Source of the DNA: CAZWDO01 sp964632485 [NCBI: uncultured bacterium]
Lineage (GTDB): Bacteria; JAGOEH01
Assembly (NCBI GenBank): GCA_964632485.1
Contig: CAZWDO010000003.1
Span: 120,690 to 184,689, forward strand
Reading direction: 5' to 3'
DNA: 64,000 nt
Shown here: piece by piece, positions 44,300 through 54,502 of the stretch
Position numbering within the stretch: position 1 is the first letter of the stretch
How the letters are laid out: every line of letters starts with the position of its first letter
Made by a program: the position numbers and the translations under genes
Notes under the pieces: model-generated
The model's input: only the letters and a program-made list of their open reading frames with translations
Told to the model about the DNA's origin: nothing
Database searches by the model: none

Positions 44300-46305
44300 A
44301 TTTCGAAAAGTTTCTTTAATTTTTCAAGATTGGGTCGCAGAGCGGCAATGTTTTGATTCGTATTATAAACGACTTTATATGTTGAATGCATCAGCTCATC
44401 AAAATTAAGCTGGTTTGTGTCGTCAAAGAATTTTATAGTGAAGGGAATTCGCAATGCAGTAAATTTATAAAGATTTTTTTTCATTTCAGAGTTGCCGAAT
44501 TCCACCAATATCAGCGCTTTCAGGTTGGATGGCGTATAATTTAGCAGCAGGTCTAACATCTCGTCAAAGGAAATAAACACAGGGATATCATCCAGGATGA
44601 TTAAGTGAAAATCAAGCATGCTCATTTTAATGATCGCATCACGAATCGTGGTGGACCGGATAATGGAAAGGCCGGGGGGTGGGGTGGCATCAAATCGGGG
44701 ATCCTGTGAAATTACAAGGGTTTTAATAACAAAACGACTGAAAAAGCGTTCAACTGAATGCGCATCAATCTCGTGATATTTGCCGATCTCTGTCAGGGTC
44801 ATCTGCTTGATTGCGAGTATCCTGGGAAGATCTTCCTCATTCATATCCCCGACAATTTGATTGATACGCTGCCGGATCATCAGTGGGGTATGCACACTAT
44901 TTGCCGGGGGGTGTTCCAGAATTTTTTCATAAATAGTACCCAGCAGCGCTTGAGATACACGGACATTCAATAGGGATCGATCTTTCGAATCGGTGGGATC
45001 CGGTTTCATATCCACTTGCAAAAAAGTGCTTATAAAGGTTTCCTCCAACGGAATCAGTGTACTTTCATTTTCATTGATGATATCTCGAAGAAAGAGAAAA
45101 AGTAAATTTGCGACTTTTTCCAATACATCGGTCAGATTTTTGCGATAGAACAGAGTCGTATAATTTTTCATTCGCAAAACGACATCTTCAATTGATTGAT
45201 AAATTATTTCGGCGGAAAACCTTTCATCTGGAAACATAAACTTAATAATTAAGAATTTTTTTAATAGCCAGTACATACGATCCAGGATTCTAACCGCTAC
45301 GAATTCATCGTTATATTCAAGAGTTGTATCAAGAAAACGGAAATGGACCTGGGTGATAAGGTGAATAAGAGGCATACTAAATTTTTTACTGTAAATGATA
45401 AGGTCAGTATATTCATCAATGACTCCGGTAATATTTTCCGGTCCGTATTTGTTATTGGCCAAAAGGATGGCGAAGATATCATTTAACAAGGACAAGCATT
45501 TGGCTTCCATAAACAGTTGATTGTTTTCAATATCGACGAATCGGCCAAGATAGGCCATTCCTTTGTCTTCACGTTCGCGATCAGTCAGAATAAAAAACTG
45601 GGAAGGAATATCTTCTTTGATATGATGATAGGTTCGGAGGATGTCCGATATGGAATAAACAGCCTTGTTTACGACCATTTTATCGATATCATTGGTGGCT
45701 GCCATGATATAGGAAAGCAGTTGAAACAATTCCTTTTTAATCTCAAGAAATTCGTAATTCTTTTCCTCTTCTGATAAAGAGCGATTACGCCCTATCCGTA
45801 TGACTTTGGTTAATAACCCTTTTATATCATTTCCCATGAGCTGGATCGTATAGTTAGGAGAAATCCAGGTAATGGTATAAAATACGAAATAAAGGCCCAA
45901 TAGGATCATTAGTAATGAAAGCAGAATAAAAGCAGTAAACGGCGCATAGGGGAGAATCTCATGGGAAATAATGCTGAAATAAGAAAAGATAGTAACGGAA
46001 ACTGAATAAGTAAAAATAAAAAGGCATTTAAAGTTATAGAAAAAGTATTTAATAACTGGGAAGTATCGGTTGCTGAACACTTCAAGGATGATAATTCCCA
46101 CGAAAATAATTGCGGTGGAAGACCCTGAAGCAATTTCCATGCTATTGCTGGCAGCGGACCAATCCAATTTCAGAACTGGTTTCAAAAAATCTAAATAGTT
46201 CATTCCCCATGCTATAAGGATATAGAATCCTTCCAGGGCAACACAACTAATAGTTAAAAAAAGAGGAAGATAAATCTGTTCATATTTCTGCTGATTGAAT
46301 TTCAT
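44296..46305 (-). CDS. Four-helix membrane protein with large cytoplasmic part and receiver-like C-terminus, unknown function
   Basis: About 669 residues from the ATG at 46305. Four hydrophobic helices (about 13-37, 60-81, 92-112, 122-148) are followed by about 520 soluble, mostly helical residues. I do not recognise a family. Residues about 530-640 (KTLVISQDPRF, IIRSTTIRDAIIKM, FHLIILDDIPVF, LKALILVEFG, IPFTIKFF) alternate beta and alpha like a response-regulator receiver. LIILDD takes the place of the phospho-Asp strand, but the acidic pocket and Lys are not clear. No SD site; it starts 21 nt after the DHH gene stop. It may be a membrane-bound signalling or adaptor protein. Confidence 0.65.
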   Translation of the reverse strand: MKFNQQKYEQIYLPLFLTISCVALEGFYILIAWGMNYLDFLKPVLKLDWSAASNSMEIASGSSTAIIFVGIIILEVFSNRYFPVIKYFFYNFKCLFIFTYSVSVTIFSYFSIISHEILPYAPFTAFILLSLLMILLGLYFVFYTITWISPNYTIQLMGNDIKGLLTKVIRIGRNRSLSEEEKNYEFLEIKKELFQLLSYIMAATNDIDKMVVNKAVYSISDILRTYHHIKEDIPSQFFILTDREREDKGMAYLGRFVDIENNQLFMEAKCLSLLNDIFAILLANNKYGPENITGVIDEYTDLIIYSKKFSMPLIHLITQVHFRFLDTTLEYNDEFVAVRILDRMYWLLKKFLIIKFMFPDERFSAEIIYQSIEDVVLRMKNYTTLFYRKNLTDVLEKVANLLFLFLRDIINENESTLIPLEETFISTFLQVDMKPDPTDSKDRSLLNVRVSQALLGTIYEKILEHPPANSVHTPLMIRQRINQIVGDMNEEDLPRILAIKQMTLTEIGKYHEIDAHSVERFFSRFVIKTLVISQDPRFDATPPPGLSIIRSTTIRDAIIKMSMLDFHLIILDDIPVFISFDEMLDLLLNYTPSNLKALILVEFGNSEMKKNLYKFTALRIPFTIKFFDDTNQLNFDELMHSTYKVVYNTNQNIAALRPNLEKLKKLFEI

Positions 46306-46326
46306 CAAAGTAAATATAATAAGAAT

Positions 46327-48957
46327 TTAGCAATTGTCAATATAATTTTTTTTGATATTTTGCGTGAGCTCCTGAGCAAACTCTTTTTCCTGGTTAATCG
46401 GAAATAGATTGTCGAGGCGGGAAACCAGAATTTCGTCAAGAATTTGACGGAAATAGGGCCCGGGTTTCAATCCCCAGGCAATCAGATCCTCGCCAGTTGT
46501 TTGAATTTTTATTGATTGAAGTTCTGTCAAATAAAGAAGCAAATGACGGCGGATGATTAGGGTTTCAAAATATCCAAGAAAAAAAAGAATAGTTTCGATC
46601 GGAAATTCTTTTAATTGGAGGTAGATTGCGCTATTTTTCATCTCAGGGTTGTTTAAATTAAGGTTAAGAGTTTCTAATGACTGGTGGGTCCGTTTAAATA
46701 ATTGGCGGATTCGTTCACTAAAGGAAAAGTGCTGGAAGAAGAATTGGATTTCCGAAGCTGTGTGGCGCTGCAGGAGACCGAAAAGAAACACGAGCCAGTA
46801 ACGGGTTACTTGTGATTTGGTTACCATTCGGTGCCATTGGACGAAAGAGTTGATATGTTCCAGTAGTTTTATTTGTTCAGCTTGAAGTGAAAGGCTGATT
46901 GGGAATTGTTGGAGTATACCCAATTCATTGAGACGGTAAAGGGGTTTGAGTGGATTTTTTTCATGGAGAATGATTTCAAGTTCTTCGCGTAATCGTTTGG
47001 GGGTGAGTTGGTTAATGACTTTATGGCGGATCGCGGTTTCGATGAGCTTCAGGGTTTGTTCAGCGATTTTAAACCCAAATCGTTGTTCAAAACGGACAGC
47101 GCGGATAATACGGGTGGGGTCTTCGATGAAGCTGACGTTATGAAGAACGCGAATAATACCCAGGGAGATGTCCCGGCGACCGGAAAAATAGTCGAGCAAT
47201 CGCCCAAACGATTGGGGAGAGAGGCTTATTGCCAGGGTATTCAAAGAAAAATCTCGGCGGTATAGATCATGGCGCAGGCTGCTTTTTTCTACTAGAGGGA
47301 GCGCGGCAGGTTGTTCATAAAGTTCGATCCGCGCTGATGCCAAATCGAGAGTCAGTGTGGGTCCGGTTGATAGTTTCGCAGTATGAAATCGGGTATGAGT
47401 TTTGTAATGGCCGCCGTATTGGGAGACAAATCGCCTGGCTACATCAATCGCATCGCCTTCGATAACGATGTCGATGTCTTCGTTGACCCTTTCAAGTAGC
47501 AGATCGCGTACACAACCTCCGACTAAGTAGGCAGAAAATCCCAAGTCGATCGCCGTTTCACCAATGCGATGGAAGAGTTCGAGTGTTGATGAGTCGAATC
47601 GTTTAACTAGAAGTGGCATTAGATTATCGATCGAATATTTAAAATTTTCTTTTTTGTCCTGTTGATCGCCGAATCCCGATACAACGCTGTTCAGAAGATC
47701 GTTGGCTGTGACAATCCCGATAATCTTTCCGTTTTCGATCACTGGAAATTTTCGTTGCAGGGTACGGGCGATAATACCTTTGAATTGCTGAATACTTAAC
47801 AGAGGATCAACAGTGATCATATCGGTAGTCACAAAATCTGAAATGGGAGCATCCACTAGATGATGATGGAAGGCGCGATCAAGGTCATCCTTATGGACCA
47901 TGCCCTGAAAAGAGCCATCTGCATTATAGACAATTAGAGCGTTATGGTGAAGTTGCATGATCCGTCGGCGGGCCTCTTTAATTTTGGTTTCAGCGCTGAT
48001 TGATTCTACAGGGAAGCTCATGATATGCCTGATAGAGAGGGTTTGTGATATCTGATCGGTAATGCTCCGGGTAATCTGCTCTTCTATTTCCTGGAATGAT
48101 GTCTCTGCCTGGATGCTGGCGGCAGCGGCTGTGGGATGGCCTCCTCCCTGCCAGTATTCAAGCACTTTACCGCAGTCGATGGTACTTTCATCGGCGCGGG
48201 CGACTAAATAAAGTCGATTGCCCATGCGGACACCGACAAAAATGATGGACAAATCATAAATTCGTTTAAGTTTTTGGACAATCACTGAGACATCGGGCAA
48301 ATAGCCCGGATGGTCAGTGAAGGCAAAGTATATGCTGAGTCCGCGAATATCTTTGGAGATGAGACTGGTTGAGAGCTTGGAAAGCAAAGCAAATTGCTCT
48401 GAGTTTAACTCATATTGTAGATATTTATTGACATATCGAATATCTGCTCCGTTGTGCATTAAATAAGCCATCGCAAGAAAATCCTTACTCTTGGTGCGTG
48501 TGTGGCAAAAAAGCCCGGTATCTTCATAAATCGCCAGCATCATCAATGTGGCTTCTTCCGCGTTAACGGTAATTCCTTTTTCGATAAAATGGTCAATAAT
48601 CAGAGTGACGGCGGCACCGGTGGGTTCATTAATAATCTTTTGGGCGTTTATATCGATTTCATTTTCAGGGTGATGATCGACCAATAAGAGTGGAGCAATG
48701 GTATCGACCAGTTTTTCAAAGTTTGCCAGCCGATTTTTACGGGGTGTGTCAACGACAATGATTTCACTGATCTCGTTGAGATTGATTTGACGTTCCTTTC
48801 GGGGCGCAAAATGGGGATGATCCGCCAAAAAATGGCGGACATTGGGTTCCGGAGAACCTGTGAAAACAGGGATTGCTTCCGGGTAGAGTTTTGTAATGGC
48901 AAACATACAGGCCAATGAATCAAAGTCCGCATTTATGTGACTAATAACTACTTGCAT
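46327..48957 (-). CDS. tRNA nucleotidyltransferase with DHH and two CBS domains (CCA/A-adding type)
   Basis: 876 residues. A DHH/DHHA1 phosphoesterase module comes first (HINADFDS, VVDTPR, VDHHPEN; about 1-310), then a CBS pair (about 310-430), then the class II nucleotidyltransferase head with GGCVRDLLL and EDIDIVIEGD (near 490) and the RNA-binding helix region EDPTRIIRAVRFEQRFGF. This long architecture is known for A-adding or CC-adding tRNA enzymes in Aquifex- and Deinococcus-like bacteria, where the work can be split between two proteins. It therefore repairs or completes tRNA 3' ends. It overlaps the upstream gene by 17 nt. Confidence 0.9.
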   Translation of the reverse strand: MQVVISHINADFDSLACMFAITKLYPEAIPVFTGSPEPNVRHFLADHPHFAPRKERQINLNEISEIIVVDTPRKNRLANFEKLVDTIAPLLLVDHHPENEIDINAQKIINEPTGAAVTLIIDHFIEKGITVNAEEATLMMLAIYEDTGLFCHTRTKSKDFLAMAYLMHNGADIRYVNKYLQYELNSEQFALLSKLSTSLISKDIRGLSIYFAFTDHPGYLPDVSVIVQKLKRIYDLSIIFVGVRMGNRLYLVARADESTIDCGKVLEYWQGGGHPTAAAASIQAETSFQEIEEQITRSITDQISQTLSIRHIMSFPVESISAETKIKEARRRIMQLHHNALIVYNADGSFQGMVHKDDLDRAFHHHLVDAPISDFVTTDMITVDPLLSIQQFKGIIARTLQRKFPVIENGKIIGIVTANDLLNSVVSGFGDQQDKKENFKYSIDNLMPLLVKRFDSSTLELFHRIGETAIDLGFSAYLVGGCVRDLLLERVNEDIDIVIEGDAIDVARRFVSQYGGHYKTHTRFHTAKLSTGPTLTLDLASARIELYEQPAALPLVEKSSLRHDLYRRDFSLNTLAISLSPQSFGRLLDYFSGRRDISLGIIRVLHNVSFIEDPTRIIRAVRFEQRFGFKIAEQTLKLIETAIRHKVINQLTPKRLREELEIILHEKNPLKPLYRLNELGILQQFPISLSLQAEQIKLLEHINSFVQWHRMVTKSQVTRYWLVFLFGLLQRHTASEIQFFFQHFSFSERIRQLFKRTHQSLETLNLNLNNPEMKNSAIYLQLKEFPIETILFFLGYFETLIIRRHLLLYLTELQSIKIQTTGEDLIAWGLKPGPYFRQILDEILVSRLDNLFPINQEKEFAQELTQNIKKNYIDNC

Positions 48958-49753
48958 TTAATTTTTCCATTTTTTTTATTTCTTCCTCTATTTGTAATAA
49001 ATAACTGTTCAATCGTTCAATGGATCGTCCGACTCTGTCTCTTTCTTTTTGTAGTTTTTCCATGGGTTCAAGCAGGTGTTTCGGCTTCAACTGGTGTTTC
49101 ACTTGTTCAATAGGAGTCTGGTCCAGCATTTTACTGACCGCTTGCTCTCGCCGTAAGGGATCATTAAACTGGGCGGCAACTTTCATCCGTTCATATCCTA
49201 ATTTTTCATCAAGTTGTAATGCCTTGGCTTTCATCATAAACGCTGCGCTTTGTCGTGGCAACTGCAATACCCGGTCCAGGTAATCGTCGAAACGAAGCCC
49301 TTTCTCGCGGCAAATAGTTTGCGCCTGTAACAATAAGTCCCCCATCTTTTTCATTAATTTGCCACTGGAAGCGATAACGTCGTTTTGGAGCTGTTGAGTA
49401 ATGCTTGTCAGTTGATCGTCTGTATTGAAAGAGGGTTGATAATATCCGCAGGCTTCGGCTTTTTCCAATAGTTCGTAGAACAGGGTATAGAATTCACTGT
49501 TGTGGGCCCGACTGACCCGTCTGAGAACATTGTCTTTATGCGTAAAATGAATGTGATGAGCGAATTCATGGATGGCTGTATATATCAATTCGTTATCATT
49601 GCTAAAATTATGATTGTGGATAATAATTTCCATTGTTTGGGGTTTATATAGCCCATTGACCTTGCGGCTGCTTTTTCCTGAAAATATGAGTTGAAAATCT
49701 GCGACATCTTCTTTTATATCGAGCAATATCTGTTTTACATGATCCTGGTTCAT
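48941..49753 (-). CDS. HExxH metallopeptidase-like protein with C-terminal coiled coil
   Basis: 270 residues, cytoplasmic. The zinc motif is in IHEFAHHIHF (near 64), and RAHNSEFY about 20 residues later gives the likely third His, as in SprT/WLM-type gluzincins. The last about 45 residues (LEPMEKLQKERDRVGRSIE) form a coiled coil. A protease role is likely but the substrate is unknown; SprT relatives act on DNA-protein crosslinks. AAGGAG precedes the ATG. It overlaps the tRNA nucleotidyltransferase gene by 17 nt. Confidence 0.75.
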   Translation of the reverse strand: MNQDHVKQILLDIKEDVADFQLIFSGKSSRKVNGLYKPQTMEIIIHNHNFSNDNELIYTAIHEFAHHIHFTHKDNVLRRVSRAHNSEFYTLFYELLEKAEACGYYQPSFNTDDQLTSITQQLQNDVIASSGKLMKKMGDLLLQAQTICREKGLRFDDYLDRVLQLPRQSAAFMMKAKALQLDEKLGYERMKVAAQFNDPLRREQAVSKMLDQTPIEQVKHQLKPKHLLEPMEKLQKERDRVGRSIERLNSYLLQIEEEIKKMEKLNASSY

Positions 49754-49761
49754 AATACTCC

Positions 49762-50991
49762 TTATACTTTAATCCGTTCCATTTCAATGTTGAGCTGGTA
49801 TTGATTTGTTTCTTTTTTGAATTTAAGGGGAAGTTGACGAGGAAAATAAGAGGGGTGCCTGACGCGAATGCCGATAGAATCGATTTCGTGAGAATAATCA
49901 TAATATTTAATCGTCCAAGGCATGGTTGGGATCAGGTATGTCCGCTGTCGAAGCGGAGACTGGATGTAGAGCGAACAATCAGGTATAAAAGATTTTGCGC
50001 TATCAATGATATTGAAAGTTAACTCAAGCGGGCAGCGGGTCAGCATGATTGAAACGAGCTGAATTGTATCTCCGGGTTCGATTCCAATAGCGATATGAGC
50101 GTGGGTTAAACTGCTGTCGTATCCGGTATGCTTGAAAATAAATGGGTACCAGAAATCCTGAGGTGTGTGGACTTGAAACAGGGCGCGCCCGGAACTGTCG
50201 GAATAGCGAAAGTTGCGTAAAAAAGGCGCTTCAATCCGTACGCCAGGAAATAGATGGCGCGATTCGTCCATGACGGTAATAAGTATCCGATAGCTGTCAT
50301 AGGATATACGGCGCAAGGGATCACAGTGGTTAATCTCCATAATGTCGACAATTTCTCCGCCTTCCCGGGAACTCAATTCGCGCAACTCCTCTTTTGGCTT
50401 GACTAAAATGGGATAAAAATTAAATTTTCTGCGATCAAATGGGTTGATATTGTAGGAGGAGAGTTCTGTTTTCAATTGGCTAAAAGAGATGGGGTTTTTT
50501 ACATTTTTAGGGAATAACAGCTCGCCATCGCTAAAAAGGTTAATCTCCTGTTCCGTTTCCGTGGGATCATGGCGCAATGACCCATATCCGTTGAGGATAG
50601 CAGATGTAATATATGAAGCGGCTAAGCGATCTGGATTTTCCTGCCATTCATTAAGTGTGGTTTCACGTATCGTTTCAAGATAAGTGAAAATATCGGATTT
50701 AAGGGAATTATCCAATTTTTCCCAGGTTTTCATATTGACGGATTCAGCAAAAACGATTATTGTAACCCTTTGATTTCCATTTGGTAAACGCATAATAGCG
50801 TTTTGGATATAGCAAATAATATTGTCAAGAATTCGTTGTTTTCCCGATCCATAGATGGTCATCATCGAAGAAGAATTATCCATGATAAACACGGATTCTG
50901 AATAATAAGCCGTGGTTTCATCGACTTCCCGGGGATAAATCAGCCCGATGGAAATAAGCCAGATTAGAATGCAGTAGATGATTGTTTTCAC
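49762..50991 (-). CDS. Exported von Willebrand factor A-domain protein
   Basis: 409 residues. A signal peptide (1-20) is followed by a vWA domain (about 30-210) with the MIDAS motif DNSSSM and FSDGELLF. A carboxypeptidase-regulatory-like or PEGA-like beta domain follows (SGRALFQVHTPQ), then a C-terminal beta-rich region. A metal-dependent adhesion or assembly role in the periplasm is likely. The start is GTG at 50991, overlapping the acyl-CoA synthetase stop as GTGA, so translation is coupled. Confidence 0.8.
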   Translation of the reverse strand: MKTIIYCILIWLISIGLIYPREVDETTAYYSESVFIMDNSSSMMTIYGSGKQRILDNIICYIQNAIMRLPNGNQRVTIIVFAESVNMKTWEKLDNSLKSDIFTYLETIRETTLNEWQENPDRLAASYITSAILNGYGSLRHDPTETEQEINLFSDGELLFPKNVKNPISFSQLKTELSSYNINPFDRRKFNFYPILVKPKEELRELSSREGGEIVDIMEINHCDPLRRISYDSYRILITVMDESRHLFPGVRIEAPFLRNFRYSDSSGRALFQVHTPQDFWYPFIFKHTGYDSSLTHAHIAIGIEPGDTIQLVSIMLTRCPLELTFNIIDSAKSFIPDCSLYIQSPLRQRTYLIPTMPWTIKYYDYSHEIDSIGIRVRHPSYFPRQLPLKFKKETNQYQLNIEMERIKV

Positions 50992-52640
50992 TGGGACTTG
51001 CTTGGATTGAGGTAAAGGTAACGTTTGACTTTCTTGGTTGGTGTCATATCGAACGGCTCAATTTGCTCATGGATTTTTATCAATTGCGAATAAGCTGGCA
51101 ATTGCGAATTGACCGATAGCCTGATTTCCTCGAGCAACTGTTTTAGCGCAGTTTTGCTTTGATCTGTTGTGATCTGTTTATTCAATAAATATTGATCAAT
51201 CTGGTCATAATCGGGATAAACTTTGGCGGACAGCCGATTTGAGTCATCATAGACTATTGCTTGAAGAATGTAGGGCGTCTGGCAGAGAAGTTGTTCGATG
51301 ATTTCCGGATAGATGTTTTTCCCGCTTGACCCGATGATTACATTTTTCAACCGCCCTTTAATAAAGATATATCCTTCTTCGTCGATATAGCCCAGATCTC
51401 CGGTTCTCAACCAACCATCGGGAAGAAAAACCTGTTCATTGGCTTGTGGATTTTGATAATAACCCTGCATGACAACAGGCCCTTTGACAATGATTTCTCC
51501 GATTCCGTTTTCATCACATTGAAATATGCGGATTTGCACATCAGCGATGGGCAATCCAACAGAAAAGGGTTTAACTTTTCCAAGGGGGTTGATGGCAATA
51601 ATCGGAGATGTTTCTGTTAATCCGTACCCGACAGAATAAGGGAAATGGGCATCCTGCAGAAACTGTTCGACGTCGGGACTGAGTCCGGCGCCTCCGAACA
51701 TCATAAAGCGCAGTCGATTGCCAAAGAGTTGCAATAGTTTTTTTCCGGCGATTCGGTGGAGTAGTTTTCGAGATTTTTTAAAACGGAGCAAATGGCGCGT
51801 AATCGGTTTCTGATTGAATTTTGCCAGTATTTGATTTCGATAGATTTTTTCGATAACCAATGGGACCGTCAGCAGCGCCCGGGGGCGAACTTTTTGCATG
51901 GCCGCTAATAATGTTTTGGGAGTGGGCAGGCCGTGAATATATGATATCGGCGCTCCGACATAGAGTGGAATCAAAAACCCGGACGTGCACTCATAGGTAT
52001 GTGCCATCGGCAGTATTGAGAGGAAATGATCGTTATAATCAATGTGGAATCTGGCTACAGAATTGATAATGTCAGATACCAGATTTCGGTGGGATAACAT
52101 GACCCCTTTGGAATGTCCGGTTGTCCCCGAAGTGTAAATAATGGCGGCCAGATCATCGGGGCTGGGAGACCCGATGCGTTGGACCGGTATATTACGGAAA
52201 GGTTTTAGATGCGGTGTTTCAGATCGCCAGTCGAGTTCCTCTAACAGATAACAGTTCGGGAGGGATGAATTTTCATTTTCTTCAAGTTTAGAAAATTGCC
52301 GGGATGTGGAAAATAAAAGGCGAGCGCCGCTATGGCGGATAATATGGCGGATATCGGTCGCTGGAAAATCGGGAAGAATCGGCACAACAATAAGTCCATT
52401 GACGACTCCGGCCAGATAAACGGCTCCCCATGCCGGAGAATTGTCGCCAAGAATAGCGATTCGATCGCCTTTTTGCAATCCATTATGCCGCAGCAGGCCG
52501 GTCAATTGATCCACCCATAACGCAATCTCTTTAAATGTATAAGCTTGCTCATCAAAAAACCCGCAAAATGGATGATCCTGATATTCTTTGATTGCGTTAT
52601 CAATTAGTTCGGATAACGTCTCCGTTGATAAAGATATCAT
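50988..52640 (-). CDS. Long-chain acyl-CoA synthetase (AMP-binding enzyme)
   Basis: 550 residues. The adenylate-forming motifs are complete: YTSGTTGHSKG (near 170), GYGLTETSP (near 330), DGWLRTGDLGYIDEEG and the lysine region KNVIIGSSGKNIYPEIIE. It activates fatty acids with ATP and CoA, probably at the membrane. Standing 23 nt after MlaF, it may reload or recycle fatty acids coming from the MCE lipid system. GGAGG precedes the ATG. Confidence 0.9.
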   Translation of the reverse strand: MISLSTETLSELIDNAIKEYQDHPFCGFFDEQAYTFKEIALWVDQLTGLLRHNGLQKGDRIAILGDNSPAWGAVYLAGVVNGLIVVPILPDFPATDIRHIIRHSGARLLFSTSRQFSKLEENENSSLPNCYLLEELDWRSETPHLKPFRNIPVQRIGSPSPDDLAAIIYTSGTTGHSKGVMLSHRNLVSDIINSVARFHIDYNDHFLSILPMAHTYECTSGFLIPLYVGAPISYIHGLPTPKTLLAAMQKVRPRALLTVPLVIEKIYRNQILAKFNQKPITRHLLRFKKSRKLLHRIAGKKLLQLFGNRLRFMMFGGAGLSPDVEQFLQDAHFPYSVGYGLTETSPIIAINPLGKVKPFSVGLPIADVQIRIFQCDENGIGEIIVKGPVVMQGYYQNPQANEQVFLPDGWLRTGDLGYIDEEGYIFIKGRLKNVIIGSSGKNIYPEIIEQLLCQTPYILQAIVYDDSNRLSAKVYPDYDQIDQYLLNKQITTDQSKTALKQLLEEIRLSVNSQLPAYSQLIKIHEQIEPFDMTPTKKVKRYLYLNPSKSQ

Positions 52641-52663
52641 AAATGCCTCCTGATTAAATCGGT

Positions 52664-53401
52664 TTAAACCGTAACATCGTGAAAAAAACTGGATAAGGTC
52701 GGGTGTGTCGATTGGATGGCATCCGCTAATGTGCCGAGAAAGATGATGTGGCCATCTTCGAGAAAGAGTATCCGGTCAGCAATGCGGTGGATACTAGCGG
52801 GTTCATGGGTGACAATAATGATAGTCATTCCTAATTGACTGCGAAGTTTAAGTAGGAGATGGTCCAAATTGCGACTTGTGATGGGATCTAATCCCGCGGA
52901 AGGTTCGTCGCAGAATAGAAGTTTCGGATCCAGCATGAGAGCTCGAGCCAGAGCGGCTCGTTTACGCATTCCGCCTGAAAGCTGGGCGGGAAAAAGCTGC
53001 GCCGCCTGCGCTAATTCTACCAGTTGTAGCTTTGTCATAATCATCTTTTCGATCACATTTTGCGGAAGGTTCGCATGTTGTTCCAAGGGGATGGCAAGGT
53101 TATCGAAAACCGAATAGGAATTAAGCAAAGCGCCGTTCTGGAATAATACTCCAATCTCTTTTAAAATTGTATCGCGCTCCTCTTCATCACGCTCGGTAAA
53201 CGGCTGATCGAAAAAATTAACGAACCCCGCGAAGGGTTCATGCAAGTTAAGCATATTTTTAAACAATGTTGATTTTCCACAACCGCTGCTTCCCAATATA
53301 ATAAAAATTTCTCCCGCCATTACTTCAAAATTAATATCAGAGAGAACCACTCGTTCGTGATATCGGGCTTCAAGATTACGAACAACGACTACGGGTTTCA
53401 T
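52664..53401 (-). CDS. mlaF: MCE/Mla lipid transporter ATPase
   Basis: 245 residues. Walker A GSSGCGKST, Q-loop ... LFQNGAL, signature LSGGMRKRAALARAL, Walker B LLFCDEPSAGLDP and H-loop VTHEP are intact. LFQNGALLNSYSVFDN and the MRKR signature are typical of MlaF. It energises phospholipid movement between the inner and outer membranes together with MlaE and MlaD. GGAG precedes the ATG, directly after the MlaE stop. Confidence 0.93.
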   Translation of the reverse strand: MKPVVVVRNLEARYHERVVLSDINFEVMAGEIFIILGSSGCGKSTLFKNMLNLHEPFAGFVNFFDQPFTERDEEERDTILKEIGVLFQNGALLNSYSVFDNLAIPLEQHANLPQNVIEKMIMTKLQLVELAQAAQLFPAQLSGGMRKRAALARALMLDPKLLFCDEPSAGLDPITSRNLDHLLLKLRSQLGMTIIIVTHEPASIHRIADRILFLEDGHIIFLGTLADAIQSTHPTLSSFFHDVTV

Positions 53402-54493
53402 TTAATCTCCAAAATAAAAAAGTAAACTGAAAAGGCTGTCGGCGACAATCACCAGGAAAATGGCCAGCACGACGGCTGCGGTAGTCGCTTTGCCGACTCC
53501 TTCGGCGCCCCCTTTGACATGGAGACCGTAAAATGCGCCGACGACCAGGATGATCCATGCAAATATAAGGCTTTTAAATAAACCGATAACCACATCATAT
53601 AGTAGAACAGTCTGAAAAAGTCGTTCCCAATAAATATTAAAGGGGAGTTCCAGGTACCAGATTGCGATTAAGAGCCCGCCGACAATACCCAAAAAATCCG
53701 CCAGAATAGTCAACAAGGGAGTCATGAGGGAAATTGCGATGAATTTAGGAACAATAACAAAGCGAATAGGATGGATAGCCATCATACGCAACGCATCCAG
53801 TTCCTCTGTTACTCCCATGGTAGCGATTTCAGCGGCAATGGCGGATCCCGATCGGCCGGCAAGCATAATAGCGGTCATTAGGGGACCCATCTCGCGGATC
53901 ATAGCCACTCCAATGAGATCAGCAATGAATAAATTGGCTCCAAATTGCCTGAGTTGAGCGGCCGACTGCAACGCTAAAATCAACCCAACTAAAAAAGACA
54001 TTGATCCGATAACCGGGAGCGCATTGACGCCAATCGTCACGGATTGGTCGATCGTTGCGCCGGCGCGGTGCTGTTTTTTGCCGATTAATGCCAGGATAGA
54101 CCAGTAAAAAATATCTGCGGTTAGACTTACAAACTGATACGCCCGGGAGGAAAATTGTTGCGCAGATTCACCGATTTGTTCCACCCAGCGTTGCCGGTTC
54201 CCCATTAAAATAGGGCTTTTATGCTCCTGTGGCGGGCTCAGGGTTTTTAACAGTAAGCCATGTTCAGGAGATATGGCAACTAAGGCTGGCGCAACATTCT
54301 CTTTGATTAATTCCTCAATGCAAATATTCAGCCAGGCGATTCCGGCGCTATCAAGACTAACTACCTGAGAAAAATTTATAATTTTTAACAGAAGCCTTGA
54401 ATTTTTCGATCTGTTCCAATCAAGATCGAGTTCAGGAACTGTTTGGCAGGTGATGGCCGGGGGTAAAATCCATTCTGCATCTTTGATTATCAT
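53402..54493 (-). CDS. mlaE: STAS-MlaE fusion permease of the MCE lipid transporter
   Basis: 363 residues. The N-terminal about 95 residues are a STAS domain (QVVSLDSAGIAWLNICIEEL), equivalent to the separate MlaB of E. coli. The rest is an MlaE permease with about six helices and the family signature REMGPLMTAIMLAGRSGSAIAAE, followed by GVTEELDALRMM. Such fusions occur in several non-proteobacterial phyla. It forms the inner-membrane core with MlaF. Confidence 0.92.
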   Translation of the reverse strand: MIIKDAEWILPPAITCQTVPELDLDWNRSKNSRLLLKIINFSQVVSLDSAGIAWLNICIEELIKENVAPALVAISPEHGLLLKTLSPPQEHKSPILMGNRQRWVEQIGESAQQFSSRAYQFVSLTADIFYWSILALIGKKQHRAGATIDQSVTIGVNALPVIGSMSFLVGLILALQSAAQLRQFGANLFIADLIGVAMIREMGPLMTAIMLAGRSGSAIAAEIATMGVTEELDALRMMAIHPIRFVIVPKFIAISLMTPLLTILADFLGIVGGLLIAIWYLELPFNIYWERLFQTVLLYDVVIGLFKSLIFAWIILVVGAFYGLHVKGGAEGVGKATTAAVVLAIFLVIVADSLFSLLFYFGD

Positions 54494-54502
54494 GGGTTTC
54501 TC

